A stretch of 64,000 nt of DNA from Deltaproteobacteria bacterium (GTDB lineage: Bacteria; Lernaellota; Lernaellaia; JACKCT01). Position numbers and translations under genes: made by a program. Positions 9,979 through 18,390 of this stretch are shown piece after piece. The notes below the pieces were generated by a model, which had not been told where the DNA came from, searched no databases, and saw only the letters and a program-made list of their open reading frames with translations. How positions within the stretch are numbered: position 1 is the stretch's first letter; every line of letters starts with the position of its first letter. Location of the stretch: contig JACKCT010000009.1 in the NCBI GenBank assembly GCA_020633895.1, positions 98,911 to 162,910 of the forward strand. Reading direction: 5' to 3'.

Positions 9979-10848
9979 TTACGATCCGCGTTGATCCAAT
10001 CCCAACACCTTGCGGGCTTCCTCGCCTTGGACGACCTTGCGGCCGATGTCGTGGACCATGCGGGCGGCCTTGCCCACCAGATCGCCGTTGCTGGAGGCCA
10101 TCACGCCCGGCTCGGTGTAGAGGTGGTCCTCCAGGCCGCAGCGGATATTGCCGCCCAGGGACAGGGCCCCGGCCAGCAGGCGCCATTGCTCGTGGCTGAT
10201 GCCGATGACCTCCCACACCGAACCCGCGGGCGTCAGGCGCGCCATATTCGCCAGGCTCTCGATGGACGTATCCACGCCGCCGATCACGCCCATGATGAAC
10301 GAAAACTGGTAGGGCGGCTTGAGCAGGCCCTGGTCGATGAGCGGGTAGATCGTGCTGATGTGCCCGGTGTCGAAGCACTCCATCTCGGGCTGCACGCCGT
10401 TGGCGTTCATCTGCTCGATCAGGAAGCTGATTTCCGAAATCGGGTTGAGGAACTGGAATTCGAAGACGAATTCCTTGCGTTTGGGGGAGTACTTCGCGTA
10501 GTTCATCGTCCCCATGTTGAGGGCGGCGATTTCCGGTTTGCAGTGGATGACCGGGGCGATCTTCTCTTCCTTGGTGATGGTGATCGCGCCGGTGGAGAAA
10601 TTCAGGATGATCTCGGGGGCGGCTTCCTTGATCGCCTTGGCGATGGCTGCGTATCGTTCCGGTTCGTAGCTGGGGGAGCCGTCGTCGTTGCGGGCGTGGA
10701 TATGCACCACCGCCGCCCCGGCGTCGTAGGCCCGCTTGGCTTCCGCGGCGTATTCCTCGACCGTGTAGGGGATGGCGGGGCATTGATTGCGATTGGCGAT
10801 CACGCCGCTCATGGCGCAGGTGATGACCACTTCGTCGCGAACAGACAT
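9979..10848 (-). CDS. Beta-keto acid cleavage enzyme (BKACE, DUF849 family)
   Basis: 289 residues. BKACE enzymes condense a beta-keto acid with acetyl-CoA to give acetoacetate and a new acyl-CoA; the founding member acts on 3-keto-5-aminohexanoate in lysine fermentation. Metal-ligand motif HIH (His49, His51) is visible in VVHIHARNDDG, with CFDTGHIS and GLEDHLY later in the barrel. The ATG at 10848 is preceded by AGGAGC 6 bases away; longer frames upstream lack homology. Substrate cannot be assigned because no other lysine-fermentation gene is nearby. Confidence 0.88.
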   Translation of the reverse strand: MSVRDEVVITCAMSGVIANRNQCPAIPYTVEEYAAEAKRAYDAGAAVVHIHARNDDGSPSYEPERYAAIAKAIKEAAPEIILNFSTGAITITKEEKIAPVIHCKPEIAALNMGTMNYAKYSPKRKEFVFEFQFLNPISEISFLIEQMNANGVQPEMECFDTGHISTIYPLIDQGLLKPPYQFSFIMGVIGGVDTSIESLANMARLTPAGSVWEVIGISHEQWRLLAGALSLGGNIRCGLEDHLYTEPGVMASSNGDLVGKAARMVHDIGRKVVQGEEARKVLGLDQRGS

Positions 10849-11008
10849 GCAAAAGCTCCTTGATCGGGCTTGGATCGGTGATGAAAGAGCGGCCATTATA
10901 GGCACGAGGCGGGGTGTCACAAGACCTCCCGAACCTTGCCCGGACAAACGCGCGGCGAAACGCACGGCGCGGGAAATCCAAGAAATCGGGACGAGGAGAC
11001 GGCCGACG

Positions 11009-12364
11009 ATGGACCACGGCCGAAAACGACGGGTGGCGACGGTGCTTGCGGCGGCGGTCGTCGTGCTCGCGCTTGCGTGGCCGGCCCAGGCTCGGCGGGA
11101 GCTGGTCGACAAGCCCTGGCAGCCCTACGGCGAAGGCTTGCCCGACGATCTGGGCGACCAGGGCCGGGCGCTGGTGCGCGCGATACTCGATAAGGACGAG
11201 GATCGGGCCGTGGCCCTGGTGAAGGGCGGCGCGTCGGTAAATTTCGCCGACGGATTCGGACGCACCCCGCTGCACATCGCCGTCGACGCGGATCTTCCCC
11301 TCCTGACGCAGGTTCTCATCGATCACGGCGCGGACATCGAGGCCCCCGACATCGCGGGACTGCATCCGTTGCATTGGGCCGCGCTGCCGGGGTTGGAGGG
11401 CGCCGCCCGTGTCCTGTTGGATAACCGCGCCAAGGTCAACGCCACCGACAACGAAGACCTCACGCCCCTGATGCGCGCGACGTTTTTCGCCCACGCGCCG
11501 ACGGTGCGGACGCTCATCGAGCGCGGCGCGGACGTGAATCGGCGCAGCAAGAAGGGGCGTAGCGCGCTCTATACCGCCGCTCAGTTCGGCTGCCCCGAGA
11601 TCGCCAAGTTGCTTTTGGACGCGGGCGCGGACATCGAGATCCGCGACGAGTCCGGCGACACGCCGCTCCTTCGCGCGGTGCAGTGGGCTGGGGTGCGTTC
11701 GCGCTCGAACGTCACCATCGGCTACAGCAGCGGCGGCCAAAAATTGCCCAAGGGCCGACCCATGGGATGCAAAAAACATCAGGCGACCATCGACCTGCTG
11801 CTCAAACGCGGCGCCGATCCCAATGCGCAAAATGAAATCTACGAGACGCCGCTGCATTGGGCGATTGAGCGGGGCAACGTGGACGCGGCGCGGGCGTTGT
11901 TCGACGCCGGGGCCGAACCGGCGGATGCCCGATATCGCGAGGACGAGGCCGGGACGCCGCTGGTCAACCAGATGATTCCACCCCTGCACAAGGCGGCTTA
12001 TCAGGGCAACGCCGAGATGATCCGGCTGCTTGTCGAGAAGGGCGAGAACCCAAACAGTGTCGACTACAACCGGGATACGGCGCTGCATTACGCGGCTCGG
12101 CGGGGGCATCTGGAGGCAGCCAAGGCCCTCGTGGAGGCCGGAGCGCGCGTTCGCAACACCCGCGTCGGCGGACGCACGCCCTTGGCCATCGCCCGCGCGC
12201 GCGGCGACAAGAAAATGATCGCTTATCTGGAAGAGCAGGGCGGCGGCGCCGACTGGGGCGCGATTTTCAGCATCGGCATCCGCGTCGTGATCCTGATTGC
12301 CGTCCTCGTCATCGCTCGCTGCTTATCCGGTGGGCCGTGGCGAGTGCCGAAACGCGAAGGCTAG
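11009..12364 (+). CDS. Exported ankyrin-repeat protein with C-terminal membrane anchor
   Basis: 451 residues. A signal peptide (hydrophobic 10-23, cleavage near PAQA|R about 27) is followed by roughly nine ankyrin repeats between residues 55 and 405, recognisable by TPLHxA and GADxN turns. A 35-residue insertion near 230-265 (SNVTIGYSSGGQKLPKG) breaks the array. One transmembrane helix (about 420-438) and a short basic tail end the chain. Expected topology is periplasmic repeats anchored in the inner membrane. Start ATG 11009 follows GAGGAG. It is divergent from the BKACE gene. Binding partner unknown. Confidence 0.8.
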   Translation: MDHGRKRRVATVLAAAVVVLALAWPAQARRELVDKPWQPYGEGLPDDLGDQGRALVRAILDKDEDRAVALVKGGASVNFADGFGRTPLHIAVDADLPLLTQVLIDHGADIEAPDIAGLHPLHWAALPGLEGAARVLLDNRAKVNATDNEDLTPLMRATFFAHAPTVRTLIERGADVNRRSKKGRSALYTAAQFGCPEIAKLLLDAGADIEIRDESGDTPLLRAVQWAGVRSRSNVTIGYSSGGQKLPKGRPMGCKKHQATIDLLLKRGADPNAQNEIYETPLHWAIERGNVDAARALFDAGAEPADARYREDEAGTPLVNQMIPPLHKAAYQGNAEMIRLLVEKGENPNSVDYNRDTALHYAARRGHLEAAKALVEAGARVRNTRVGGRTPLAIARARGDKKMIAYLEEQGGGADWGAIFSIGIRVVILIAVLVIARCLSGGPWRVPKREG

Positions 12365-12545
12365 TCACATTGCGACCGCGCCACCCCCGTATTGACCTCC
12401 GCCCCCCGAATCGCTAACGATGATGCATCCGCGTGACGGTTCGATGGCGATTCGGTTGGCCTGACATATCGGGCGCTCGCGCGGGACGTGCTCATTTGCC
12501 TTTAAACGACACATGAACGGGACACGAAGGAGGGCGCCCACCGCC

Positions 12546-14303
12546 ATGCCGCGACGTGCAGCCATGGGACGTGCCGTAACCGCCTTGGCCGTGGTCGGTC
12601 TGGCGATGTTCATGGCGCCGTGGTCCGCGATGGCGCAAGACATCGCCCCGGCCGACGCTCCCGCTGACGCGGCCATGTCCGATGAAGAAGACGTCGCCCC
12701 GTTGCCCACCTTCGCTCCCGAAGTCACCGAATCCAACACCTTCGAACAAAAGATCTGCCCGCCCAAGGGCGCCCGCGCCGTGGACAAACCCGACGACGCC
12801 GGTGGCGTGATCTGGGTCGAGTTCCAGCCCTGTGCGACGGACAGCGACGCGGCCCCTGAGGTCTACCAGATCTATCGGGCCGAGATGGGCGTGGACGGAC
12901 CGTCGACGTTCCTGCTGGTCGGAGAGATTCCCGCCGGGGTGGCGCCGGTCGAGGCGGTCAATCCCGCCACGCGCAAGCCGGAGCGGATCCTGCGTTGGGA
13001 GGATACGACCGTTTCCGACGCGATTGCGTATCTCTACCGTGTCGGCTCCAAGAAAGGCGGCGAGTTCGCCTATTCGTACATGTACGCCGCGGGCAAGCCG
13101 GTGGCGGACCTGGGGCCGATGCGTTCGGTGCGCCAGACGGTGACGGTGGCCGACCGGGACGTCGTTCGCGGCGACCTGACCGTGCCGGCCCCGGGAAATG
13201 TGAAGGCCGTCGACGCGCCCAATGACAAGGGCAACGCGATCATCGTCACCTGGGACGACGTGCCGGAACTGGCCCAGGATCCGACGCTCAGCTATGCGAT
13301 TTTCCGCGCCGACAAGGCCGACGCGCCGTTTTCCTGGCTGGGCACGGTCGGTCCCGGCAAGACCGAATACATGGACAGCACGCTGGCCGACAAAACAGGC
13401 CAGGAGTTCGTTTATCTGGTCGCGGTGGCCAACCCGGATCGCACCAGCCTCGCCTACGGGCAGCCCACCGAGCCCGTCGCCGCCAAGACGCAGTATTTCA
13501 ACACCGACTCCCTGAACTTCATCTTCTTCGCGGTCGTGCTTTCGTTTTTCATCATCTTCTTCATCGAGCGCCTCAAGCGGGGCAAAAAGCTGTTCGTCCG
13601 CAAGCTGGCGGGCTTGGAGGCGGTGGAGGAGGCCATCGGCCGCGCCACCGAGATGGGCAAGCCGGTGCTGTACGTGCCGGGCATCCTGGACATGGACGAC
13701 GTGCAGACGGTGGCGTCCATGAACATCCTGGGGCGCATCGCCAAAAGCGTGGCCGAGTACGACACGACCCTCATGGTGCCCACGTCCAAGTCCCTGGTGA
13801 TGACCACCGGGCGCGAGACCGTCAAGGAGGCGTTTCTCTCCGCCGGTCGGCCCGACGCCTACAACGACGACATCGTCACCTACCTGACCGACGAGCAGTT
13901 CGGCTACGTCGCCGGTGTGAACGGCATCATGGTCCGCGACAAACCGGCGACGTGCATCTATTTCGGTGCGTTCTTCGCCGAGTCGCTGATCCTGGCCGAG
14001 ACGGGCAACTCCATCGGCGCCATTCAGATCGCCGGCACCGCCATGCCCAGCCAGTTGCCTTTCTTCATCGCCGCCTGCGACTACACCCTCATCGGCGAGG
14101 AACTGTTCGCCGCGTCGGCCTACCTGTCCGGCGATCCGATGCAGCTCGGCAGCCTCAAGGGGCAGGACATCGGCAAGCTGCTGGCCATGCTCGGCATCGT
14201 CTTCGGCAGCCTGTCGGCCACCTTCGCGGCCATCGCCGGCGGCGGATTCTTCCAGACGGTCACGTCCGCCTTCCAAGCGTTTTTCAAGGCGGCCGCGGGG
14301 TAG
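12546..14303 (+). CDS. Fibronectin-III-like/DUF6754-like membrane protein, first gene of a four-gene cluster
   Basis: 585 residues from ATG 12546, chosen because GAAGGAGGG lies 11 bases upstream and the signal peptide then begins MPRRAAMGRA; an ATG at 12513 lacks a ribosome site. After the signal peptide (about 1-33) come two fibronectin-III-like domains (about 50-200 and 215-310) and a transmembrane helix (about 321-340). A conserved cytoplasmic alpha/beta domain follows with GKPVLYVPGILDMDD and YFGAFFAESLILAETGN, then a hydrophobic C-terminus. I recognise the last part as resembling DUF6754. The role is unknown. The next gene starts 3 bases after the stop. Confidence 0.72.
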   Translation: MPRRAAMGRAVTALAVVGLAMFMAPWSAMAQDIAPADAPADAAMSDEEDVAPLPTFAPEVTESNTFEQKICPPKGARAVDKPDDAGGVIWVEFQPCATDSDAAPEVYQIYRAEMGVDGPSTFLLVGEIPAGVAPVEAVNPATRKPERILRWEDTTVSDAIAYLYRVGSKKGGEFAYSYMYAAGKPVADLGPMRSVRQTVTVADRDVVRGDLTVPAPGNVKAVDAPNDKGNAIIVTWDDVPELAQDPTLSYAIFRADKADAPFSWLGTVGPGKTEYMDSTLADKTGQEFVYLVAVANPDRTSLAYGQPTEPVAAKTQYFNTDSLNFIFFAVVLSFFIIFFIERLKRGKKLFVRKLAGLEAVEEAIGRATEMGKPVLYVPGILDMDDVQTVASMNILGRIAKSVAEYDTTLMVPTSKSLVMTTGRETVKEAFLSAGRPDAYNDDIVTYLTDEQFGYVAGVNGIMVRDKPATCIYFGAFFAESLILAETGNSIGAIQIAGTAMPSQLPFFIAACDYTLIGEELFAASAYLSGDPMQLGSLKGQDIGKLLAMLGIVFGSLSATFAAIAGGGFFQTVTSAFQAFFKAAAG

Positions 14304-14306
14304 ATC

Positions 14307-14981
14307 ATGCTCATCCGACGCACCATCCCGTTGATGATTACTTTCCTGGTCGGCACGGCGCTGATCCTCTCCAAGCTTTCGCCGGTCACGGCCAGTCTGG
14401 GCGAGACGCTGTCGGTGTACTTCAACATCGTCGCCGTCTTCGCCTTTATCCTGGGCGGCGGCAACCTGGTGAAAATCCACCTGGTCAAGCTCTCCAAAAA
14501 GGCGCCGGGCTGGGGCTACTCGGTCGTGTGCCTGGCGGGATTTTTCGGGACGCTGATCGTCGGCTTGTTCAAGACCGCCAACCCGGACGGCATGACCGGC
14601 GATCCGGTGGCGGCGGGCAGCCATTTCAACCTGGTCTACGAACATTTCTTCCAGCCGCTGTCGGCGACCATGTTCGCCCTGCTGGCGTTCTATGTCGCCT
14701 CGGCCAGCTACCGCGCCTTCCGGGCCAAAAACGTGGAGGCGACGGTGCTGCTGATCGCCGCGTTCGTCATCCTGCTCGGACGCACCTTCGTGGGCACGGT
14801 GCTTTCCTTCTGGACCGAGCCGGGGACCGGCTTCGGCATCCCCCAGATGGCCGAATGGATCATGAACTATCCCAATCTGGCGGGGCAGCGCGCGATCATG
14901 ATCGGCATCGCGCTGGGCATCGTCTCCACCTCGCTCAAGATCATCCTGGGCATTGACCGCTCGTATCTGGGCTCGGATTAG
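14307..14981 (+). CDS. Polytopic membrane protein of the DUF6754-like cluster
   Basis: 224 residues with about six hydrophobic segments (near 8-22, 36-52, 74-90, 121-137, 149-168, 197-215). It starts with ATG 14307, 3 bases after the previous stop. Several loops carry Gly/Pro turns (FILGGGNLVKIHLVK, TEPGTGFGIPQMAEW) but no enzyme motif I can name. Position and spacing suggest it is the membrane partner of the proteins on either side. Confidence 0.75.
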   Translation: MLIRRTIPLMITFLVGTALILSKLSPVTASLGETLSVYFNIVAVFAFILGGGNLVKIHLVKLSKKAPGWGYSVVCLAGFFGTLIVGLFKTANPDGMTGDPVAAGSHFNLVYEHFFQPLSATMFALLAFYVASASYRAFRAKNVEATVLLIAAFVILLGRTFVGTVLSFWTEPGTGFGIPQMAEWIMNYPNLAGQRAIMIGIALGIVSTSLKIILGIDRSYLGSD

Positions 14982-14991
14982 GAGACGCGCG

Positions 14992-15867
14992 GTGAGACTC
15001 TACGAACGCATCCGAGACATCGACCGGCGCATCATCTACCTGTTCATGGCGATCGCCGTGATTTTGCCCCTGATCTTCACGGTGCGTTTCCCCGAGTATC
15101 CGGCGCCCATGGTGCAAAAAACCTTCGACGCCATCGACAAGCTCGAACCCGGCAGCCGGGTGCTCATCAGCTTCGACTACGACCCGGGTTCCGAGCCCGA
15201 GTTGCAGCCCATGGCCACCGCCTGGCTTCGCCACTGCGTGGAAAAGCGCCACAAGGTCGTCATCGTCGCTCTCTGGCCCCTGGGCCAGCAGATGGCCGCC
15301 AATACGATCAACGAGGTCAAGGCCAACCTGGAGGCGCAGGACTCGAAATTGCGTTTTCAGGATGGCCTGGACTATGTGAACCTGGGGTACAAAACGGGCA
15401 ACTACGGCGTCATCAACGTCGCCCTCACCGACCTGCTCCGCCAGTTCCCCGCGGACGTGAAGAATGTCCCGAGTGTGACGATCCCCGTCCTCAAGGGCAT
15501 CAAGTCCCTCAAGGATTTCGACCTGCTGGTCAGCGTGTCGGCGGGTTTGCCGGGCCTCAAGGAATGGATTCAGTTCGGATCGGACCCGGCGGGCGTGCCG
15601 ATCATCGGCGGCAATACGGCGGTGCAGGCGCCCCTGATGTATCCCTACTATCCCAAGCAGCTCTCCGGCCTGCTGGGCGGGCTCAAGGCCGCGGCGGAAT
15701 ACGAAACCCTGCTGGGCAAAAAATATCCCCAGTACGCGGACGTGAAGCTCAATAAGGGACGCATCCGCATGGGGGCCCAGACGATCGCCCACATCGTCAT
15801 CATGCTGTTCATCGTCATCGGAAATATCACGTATTTCATTGACCGCCGTCGCGGGGAGGCGCGTTAG
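14992..15867 (+). CDS. Membrane-anchored alpha/beta protein of the DUF6754-like cluster
   Basis: 291 residues from GTG 14992, which has TTAGGAG about 7 bases upstream; the longer frame from 14953 overlaps the preceding gene. One transmembrane helix near the N-terminus (about 14-32), a soluble Rossmann-like alpha/beta region (RVLISFDYDPGSEPE near 55, KVVIVALWPLGQQMA near 85) and one helix near the C-terminus (about 265-283). The two-anchor topology resembles that of PgsW at 4971-6122, although I see no clear sequence identity. No catalytic motif was recognised. Confidence 0.72.
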   Translation: MRLYERIRDIDRRIIYLFMAIAVILPLIFTVRFPEYPAPMVQKTFDAIDKLEPGSRVLISFDYDPGSEPELQPMATAWLRHCVEKRHKVVIVALWPLGQQMAANTINEVKANLEAQDSKLRFQDGLDYVNLGYKTGNYGVINVALTDLLRQFPADVKNVPSVTIPVLKGIKSLKDFDLLVSVSAGLPGLKEWIQFGSDPAGVPIIGGNTAVQAPLMYPYYPKQLSGLLGGLKAAAEYETLLGKKYPQYADVKLNKGRIRMGAQTIAHIVIMLFIVIGNITYFIDRRRGEAR

Positions 15868-16752
15868 ATGCCGAAGATCAAGCCGCTGACGATTGTCGTG
15901 ACGCTGGTGCTGGCCGGGCTGGTCGCGTTTCTGCTGATCCGCGCCGCGTCGGGCAAAATGGTCGCGCCCTGGCCGACCACCGAGACCACGTCGAGCGTGG
16001 AGCCGGTGACGAACCAGTTCGGCATGGTCATCGGCGAAAAGACCGTCACCGAGACGCACACCAGTTTCGCCGGATTCTGGATGTGGGTGGGCGCGGCGCT
16101 CACGCTGTGCATCATGTCGTTTTTGTATCGGGACAACCCGTTCTACCGCTTTGCCGAGCATTTGTTCGTCGGCGTGTCGGCGGCCTATTGGATGGTGTTG
16201 GGTTTCTGGGCCGTGCTGGTGCCCAACCTGTTCGGATCGCTGGCGCCGAAGACCGTGGAGGCCATGCTGCCGGGCATCATCCCCGACGCGGCGAATGCCT
16301 CCCCGCAATTCCACTACCTCATCGCGCTGGTGCTGGGGCTGTTGTTGTTGGCGCGTCTGTTTGAGGGCGTGGCGGTGTACTCGCGCTGGGCGCTGGCGTT
16401 CATCGTGGGCACGACGGCGGGGCTGTATTTCGTCAACTACCTCAAGAGCGATTTCATGAACCAGGTGGCCGCGACGATCATGCCCCTGGTTTCGGTGACA
16501 AACGGTGACTTCTCCCTGGCCGGCACCTTCGGCGCTCTGGTGATCTTCGTGGGCGTGATGTGCGGGCTGATCTACTTCTTCTTCTCCACCGAGCACTCGG
16601 GCGTCTTCGGCGTAGCTTCCCGCGTCGGCATCTGGATCCTCATGATCAGCTTCGGCGCCTCCTTCGGCTTCACCGTCATGGGCCGCATCGCCCTGCTCGT
16701 CGGCCGCATGGAATTCCTCTTCGGCGACTGGCTGAATTTGATTCCGAGTTAG
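15868..16752 (+). CDS. Polytopic membrane protein, last gene of the DUF6754-like cluster
   Basis: 294 residues, ATG directly abutting the TAG of the preceding gene. About seven hydrophobic segments: one at the N-terminus (8-24), then after a hydrophilic 40-residue loop a run from about 70 to 285. A RDNPFYRFAEHLFVGVSAAY segment near 90 is distinctive. No known transporter signature was recognised. Zero-base spacing argues for membership in one functional unit with the three genes before it. Confidence 0.72.
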   Translation: MPKIKPLTIVVTLVLAGLVAFLLIRAASGKMVAPWPTTETTSSVEPVTNQFGMVIGEKTVTETHTSFAGFWMWVGAALTLCIMSFLYRDNPFYRFAEHLFVGVSAAYWMVLGFWAVLVPNLFGSLAPKTVEAMLPGIIPDAANASPQFHYLIALVLGLLLLARLFEGVAVYSRWALAFIVGTTAGLYFVNYLKSDFMNQVAATIMPLVSVTNGDFSLAGTFGALVIFVGVMCGLIYFFFSTEHSGVFGVASRVGIWILMISFGASFGFTVMGRIALLVGRMEFLFGDWLNLIPS

Positions 16753-16812
16753 GGCTGTCGTTGCGTTCTTTCTAGCTGATCGCGGGAAATAAATCAGAGC
16801 CCCGAGAATTAC

Positions 16813-17417
16813 ATCAGAGCCCCGAACGGTAGTGAGGGGTCAAACGCAAACGCCAACAGAAAACAATGCATACTACGCCACTTGCCTATTTCCTCACTTT
16901 TTCCTGCTACGGCGCACGTCTTCACGGACATGCCGAATTTTCCGTAGATCGAGAAAACAACGCTTATGGTCGACCGACGCTGGAATCAAATGCCAGACGT
17001 CGGTATTTCGAGAAAGGCTTGATGAAAGAATCGCCGTATATCCTGAACGAAAATGAACGAAGCGTCGTTTTGAATCGCATTATCGACACCTGCTCGTGGC
17101 GCGGATGGCATTTGTTCGCAGTTCATGTCCGGTCGAATCATGTGCACGTTGTCGTTCAGGCCGACACGTCGCCGGAACGGGCGATTGCCGCGTTCAAGGC
17201 CAATGCCACGCGAGGATTAAAGGAAATCGAAGATTCGTCCCGCCAAGGCAAACGGTGGGCGCACCATGGTAGCACACAGTACATCTGGAACCGCGATGGT
17301 TTGGACACGGCGATCAACTACGTCATCGACGAGCAGGGAAAAGCGATGGCGACGTACATCTCGCCGAGGCGATAATCGTTTGAGTTTGACCCCTCACTAC
17401 CGTTCGGGGCTCTGATC
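16813..17417. mobile_element. RAYT-type element bounded by perfect 33-bp inverted F1 repeats
   Basis: Positions 16813-16845 and 17385-17417 are exact reverse complements over 33 bases, each holding a CCCC...GGGG hairpin core. They enclose a single transposase gene. A partial third repeat lies just outside at 16793-16806. An identical 33-base copy without a transposase is at 33270-33302, and 29 of the 33 bases are at 7160-7188. This is the layout of REP-associated tyrosine transposases and the palindromes they are thought to mobilise. Confidence 0.85.
16866..17375 (+). CDS. REP-associated tyrosine transposase (RAYT, Y1/HUH family)
   Basis: 169 residues, the usual size for IS200-like/RAYT HUH nucleases that nick single-stranded palindromic DNA. 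The HUH motif is His92-Val-His94 in SNHVHVVVQAD. The candidate catalytic tyrosine is Tyr152 in AINYVIDEQG. WRGWHLFAVHVRSNHVH is typical of the family. The ATG at 16866 lacks a strong ribosome site. All motifs are intact, so it may be active. It is probably domesticated to the F1 repeats that flank it. Confidence 0.92.
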   Translation: MHTTPLAYFLTFSCYGARLHGHAEFSVDRENNAYGRPTLESNARRRYFEKGLMKESPYILNENERSVVLNRIIDTCSWRGWHLFAVHVRSNHVHVVVQADTSPERAIAAFKANATRGLKEIEDSSRQGKRWAHHGSTQYIWNRDGLDTAINYVIDEQGKAMATYISPRR

Positions 17418-17446
17418 GGGCAAGATTCTGATCGAGCAAGACAAAA

Positions 17447-18307
17447 CTACGGCCTTGCCGGCACATAATCCCGCCGCGGATGCAGCGGGTGCGGCACGTT
17501 AACGCGGCGGTCGAAGACGGCGGCGAGGAATTCCAGCGTCGCGCGCCAGGCGCCGGCGTCGGCGGCTGCGTCGTAGGTCTTTTCAAACGACGCATCCCCC
17601 GCCAGCGTCTTGATGGAAAAATCCGCGTCCGCGCCGCCGAAATCCACGATGCGGTAGTCCACACCCGCCGCGCTCATTTCCGCTTTAAACGCGTCCACCT
17701 GGGCGTCGGGGACCGTTTCGTCCCTGGCGCCGCGCAGCACGAGGATTTTAGCCCGGATGTTTTTCGCGTCGTCCGGTGGGTTGGACGTGAGCGGCGAGTG
17801 AAACATCACCACCGCGTCCAGGTCCGCGCCGTCCCGCGCCAGCTCCAGCGCCGCCGTCCCGCCGAAGCCGATGCCGATTGCCGCAAGCTGTTCCGGGTCG
17901 GTGAGCGGATGCTTGGTCAGCTCGCCCAGCGCGGTCTTGAGGTTGCGTCGCAGGGGCGCGCGATTGGCGAGGAGGCGTTTGACGAGGCGGTCGGCGTCGG
18001 CGAGGTTCTTGGGGCGACCGGTCTGGCCGTAGAGATCGGGCACGAGGACAACGTAGCCCAACTCGGCCAACTGCCTCGCCCGCACCTTCTCGAAATCGCC
18101 GGGGCCCAGCCGCTGATGCACCAGCAGGATGCCGGGACGGATGTCATACGCCGCCTCGGGGGCGTAGGCGATGAACCCGCGGCAGACGCGGTAGCCGTCG
18201 TGATAGCTGATCGGCTTGATGATCGCCGCCGCGCGGGCATCCGTCGCCGAAATCAGCCATGCCAATCCGATCGCCGCCGCCGTCAGAATTTGTCGTGCGT
18301 TCCCCAT
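17447..18307 (-). CDS. Dienelactone-hydrolase-fold protein with degenerate active site
   Basis: 286 residues: signal peptide (about 1-26, ending ATDARA|A) and a dienelactone-hydrolase-like alpha/beta domain (LLVHQRLGPGDFEKV, YVVLVPDLYGQ). The family nucleophile motif GYCFGG reads GIGFGG here, with Gly147 where the Cys or Ser should be. The acid Asp196 is kept (RGARDETVP). The position of the catalytic His (YPGAxHxF) reads FGGADADF, with Ala228. Alignment is by eye. The protein is therefore probably an exported non-catalytic homologue, perhaps a binding protein. Confidence 0.72.
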   Translation of the reverse strand: MGNARQILTAAAIGLAWLISATDARAAAIIKPISYHDGYRVCRGFIAYAPEAAYDIRPGILLVHQRLGPGDFEKVRARQLAELGYVVLVPDLYGQTGRPKNLADADRLVKRLLANRAPLRRNLKTALGELTKHPLTDPEQLAAIGIGFGGTAALELARDGADLDAVVMFHSPLTSNPPDDAKNIRAKILVLRGARDETVPDAQVDAFKAEMSAAGVDYRIVDFGGADADFSIKTLAGDASFEKTYDAAADAGAWRATLEFLAAVFDRRVNVPHPLHPRRDYVPARP

Positions 18308-18390
18308 TCCAACGTTCTAAACGCGCGGCCTGCGTTTCGCCAAGGAAAACCGAACGAGGGTGTCTTCTCTGTCAGCCAAGTCGTGCGTCG

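Noticed and set aside
9953-12109. 718-codon minus-strand frame covering BKACE and the ankyrin gene
   Set aside because: It is out of frame with BKACE and antisense to the ankyrin gene. Apparent Arg/His/Gly runs are typical of shadow frames.
12492-16596. Long antisense frames opposite the DUF6754-like cluster
   Set aside because: The plus-strand genes have ribosome sites, tight spacing and clear membrane segments; the antisense frames are His/Arg-rich without structure.
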